Assembly (NCBI GenBank): GCA_013399855.1
Contig: VXAY01004974.1
Coordinates: 558,001 to 622,000 of the forward strand
DNA length: 64,000 bases
Reading direction: 5' to 3'
Source of the DNA: Oxyruncus cristatus
Taxonomy: Eukaryota > Chordata > Aves > Passeriformes > Cotingidae
The position numbers and the translations under genes are program-made. Numbering within the stretch: position 1 is the stretch's first letter; every line of letters begins with the position of its first letter. The notes under the pieces are model-generated. The model saw nothing but the letters and a program-made list of their open reading frames with translations. It had not been told where the DNA came from and did not search any database. Positions 61,131-64,000 of the stretch are shown here, one piece after another.

Positions 61131-62590
61131 CCATCAGTTCATAGAAAATGTGACATGGACTGTGTCTTTTTATTAAGGAAAAATAAGAATGAAGATATAG
61201 GTTGTGATGAGGTTTGGAAATGAGTTTGCTTCATCTTACAGCAGTTCTGGAGAAAATTATTACAAGATTGGCAATTCTAAGTTGTGTTGTGTATTGCTTG
61301 TAATACAAACCATGTCTAATGAAAAAAATTATATAATCAAAAACTGTAGAAAGACAGGAGACTCGGTATTCCTCTCTATCCTTATGAGCAGGGCTTCTTG
61401 CCATAAACTAATGAATTTACTTAGGTATTAAAAGAAAGGCATTACCACCATAATAGAGAAATTGATATATTCAGAGGGTGAGGGAGGGGAAGAACAGGTA
61501 TTTCCTTCTTGTTGCTTCTTCTGATATCATGTGAGTTTAAAAGTTCAATCTAGTTACAGTATTTTCCCAAAGTGCTTCACAAGCTGAAAGATAGAAATCC
61601 CTGCTCGCTCCAACGACCTTTAATAGTCCAAACCAGCTGTTTGATAGGCTGTAGGAATTTAAAACAAGTATTTTGAGAGCAAGAATGCTATGTGATCCTG
61701 TGGGTAAAGTTTGCATTGGGAGAACTATTTAAATTGGCACAAATTCAAGGCTAAAACCTTCATAGGAATTAGAAAATATATTAATTTTCATAATTTGCAG
61801 TTTATGACAAATGACTGTTTAAAGGGAAGACTCATAAAAACTGGGCAAAAAATTGGAAAGGTAAATCCAACAAAACCAATTTCAACTTTCAGTATCCTGG
61901 TAATACACATTCAAAGCAGAAGTGTCATAGTAAGAAAAAAATGGCACAAGCCACAGGAAAAATAAATAAAAATTCTTTCCCCTTTTTTCCATGCAACAGT
62001 GACAATACTTCCTATTTGTTCAAATCTTTACATAGTACAAACAAATACACCCTTTAATACAACAGTCTTTTCACATTAAGCTTCTGAACAGGGAATTATC
62101 CTCCTACTCTAGCTTCTAATTTCCTCTTCCTGCCCCATATACAAAACATCTGGGTGCGGCTGTCTGATGAGACCAGCTGCCTTGGTCTCCCAAGCTATTT
62201 TACCTCTTCCTGCCTGTTGCATGAGCTCTGCTCATTTTAGGGGAGGAGGGTGGTGAGTAATTTTTGGTCTGGTTTTTCATGTCTGTTTTAATCTCAATGT
62301 TTCTAAGCCCTCAGAAGACAAATGAACGCTGTATTTGTAGAATCAGAAAATTTGAAAAGAAAATGCAGTAAGGAAGGAGCAGCAACTCAAAAGACACTTA
62401 AAGAAAAGCCCCGGAGCTGAAGTTAGAGGAAGGCTCTTTGTAATTTGCTTTGCCTTAGACTGATGCAAAGCTACCTAAGTTTGATGAAGAAAGGAGGATT
62501 TTCAGCCAAACTGCAAAGAGACAAGAGCTTTGGGGAGTTTCAGCTGTGAAAATTATACCTGATCTGAATGTGAAGACTAAAGAGCTTAAG
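61131..62590. other. AT-rich non-coding stretch
   Basis: Only short chance frames; no recognised repeat or RNA gene. Confidence 0.55.
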
Positions 62591-64000
62591 GCAAAGAGAA
62601 TCTTAAGACACAAAGAGACTAGTAATCGTGTGGTGTAGTTCATTGTGATTGAGATACAATAGATTGGAGGGAAATGCTTAAAACAGAGGAAGGAGGAAGA
62701 GTATGCTGAAGTTGTGCTGAGTTTTAGCTGGTGGCTGTGCATACATTAGGTTTCGGTGATGCTGATAAAGATTCCTGCCGTGAACATGGGGAGGCAACAA
62801 AAAAGTCTTTAATCTTGAAATGAGGCCAAAATAAGTTAAAGAATGGCATAATTTGATGTAGTACAAATCAGAAGTCTCATAGAAAATGGAAGGAAGAATG
62901 GGAGAGTCCTTCTAAATGATCAGTTGAAGAAATAAGACAACTGGAATACGACGAGGTCACTGAAATTAGGGGTGTGAGGACAAAAATATTTATTTGAACA
63001 TATCTACTGGGGAGTGTCAAAAATAATGATACATAGAGGGAATGAAAATGGAACAAGTGGTTGTGAGATTTGTCTAGGAAACAATCTCTTGAAACTCTAA
63101 TGACAACATCTTTGTAGAAATGTGAGGAGGAAAGCCACACTAGAGAGGATCTTGGCTGGAAGGGGTGTGGAAAAAAAACCCCAGTGCAATGGTATTGACA
63201 TCACAGAACAAGCTTAGAGATTAAAGAAGTTGTTGCTGTGTTTCTGTGTGGTTGGGGGTTTTTTGTGTATGTGTTTTAAGAGGAAGAGTTTGTTCCCTAT
63301 TTTAGTTTTAAAAGAGTAAAAAAGAATGCAACCAGAGCCTGAGGGGGAGGTTCAGAAGGTGATCATGGGCTGGCTGGAGGAAAATAGATGAGAAATTTGC
63401 GCACCTGCAGTAGAGACCATGTGGGAGGGATGTGGGGGTAATCACTAAAGGCAAGGGTAAACTAGTGAGAAGACCAAGTCACGATCTGCTAAGCTGCTTT
63501 TGAGAGATTGCCACAGCCCTGTACAGTGAAGAGGGATGGAGAGAAAGGCAAAGAAGATCTGAATTGACGTCACTAGAAATTGCAGTCCAGAGACTTATTT
63601 GTGCTGGGAGAGGTGTTCTGCTGGGACGAGACCATAAGAGGGAAGAACAGGCTTCTGGTGGGGAAAGTCATTCTAGTCACAGGCTTTTGCCAGATACATT
63701 CTTGAGCACAAGAGCAGGGGTGGAGGAAGCAGATGTTTGAGGAACTTGGCAAAGTGGACAAAAATGTTGAGGCACAGAAGACTTAGGAGAGGGGGAAAGA
63801 GGGAGCAGCGTGCAGTGAGAATCAACAGCAATTGATGGGGGCTTGAGAACAGATGTGGAGTTGTCTGCCCTTTGCTGATACTAGGCAGGTCCTACCCTTG
63901 AGAAATGTGATTTAGTGAATAATAAGAATGCATCCAAATAGAATGCAACTTAGCAGCATCTGCTTGGGAAAATAATTTGAATCAGAAGGGTAAGTTTACA
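62591..64000 (+). repeat. Purine-rich tract of unknown origin
   Basis: Over about 1.4 kb the plus strand is clearly richer in G and A than C and T, with many words such as gaggaaggaggaagag, ggaaggaagaatgggagag, gagagggggaaagagggagc. Stop codons occur in all plus-strand frames. The sustained asymmetry suggests one discrete old element or a transcription-associated strand bias, not ordinary background. I do not recognise a family. Confidence 0.35.

Overview
This window looks like vertebrate, most likely avian, nuclear DNA, and it is almost entirely non-coding. The evidence is: (i) the only LINE-type elements I can recognise are CR1 fragments, including one fairly young 3' end (53994-54240) whose tail ends in the short CR1-type terminal repeats; (ii) very old amniote repeats (tRNA-type SINE, a MIR-like core, and a palindromic 'cattgacttcaatgg'-type family) occur as isolated remnants; (iii) there are no L1, Alu or B-type repeats and interspersed repeat density is low; (iv) the base composition is AT-rich, with two sharp CpG islands. 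A turtle or crocodilian is not formally excluded. I cannot name the species, the chromosome or any gene.

Layout: 1-2.6 kb is AT-rich sequence with a more CpG-rich, possibly conserved block just before an assembly gap. 2688-3445 is all N, sitting in a CpG island (about 2.6-3.9 kb) that probably marks a promoter and first exon. 3.9-54 kb is a long gene-poor stretch of intergenic or intronic character with no convincing coding exon. It holds scattered CR1 pieces (8.4, 28.4, 29.3-29.5 and 49.0-49.9 kb), ancient repeat remnants, simple repeats, a small GC-rich block at 45.4-45.7 kb, several blocks with the texture of conserved non-coding elements, and a few CTCF-like motifs. At 54.0 kb a CR1 3' end abuts a strong CpG island (54.24-54.84 kb) with GC boxes and a very good plus-strand splice donor at 54841. 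This is the best promoter and first-exon candidate in the window.

The most unusual structure is a pair of 92-bp inverted repeats, 55687-55778 and 61039-61130. They match at 91 of 92 positions and enclose about 5.3 kb. The enclosed segment carries the longest gap-free minus-strand open frame outside GC-rich sequence (57403-57948), which runs straight into a good minus-strand splice donor. Whether this is a terminal-inverted-repeat transposon, a recent templated or inverted duplication, or something else cannot be settled by reading alone. The last 1.5 kb is strikingly purine-rich on the plus strand.

All calls come from reading the sequence by eye. No alignment or database search was run.
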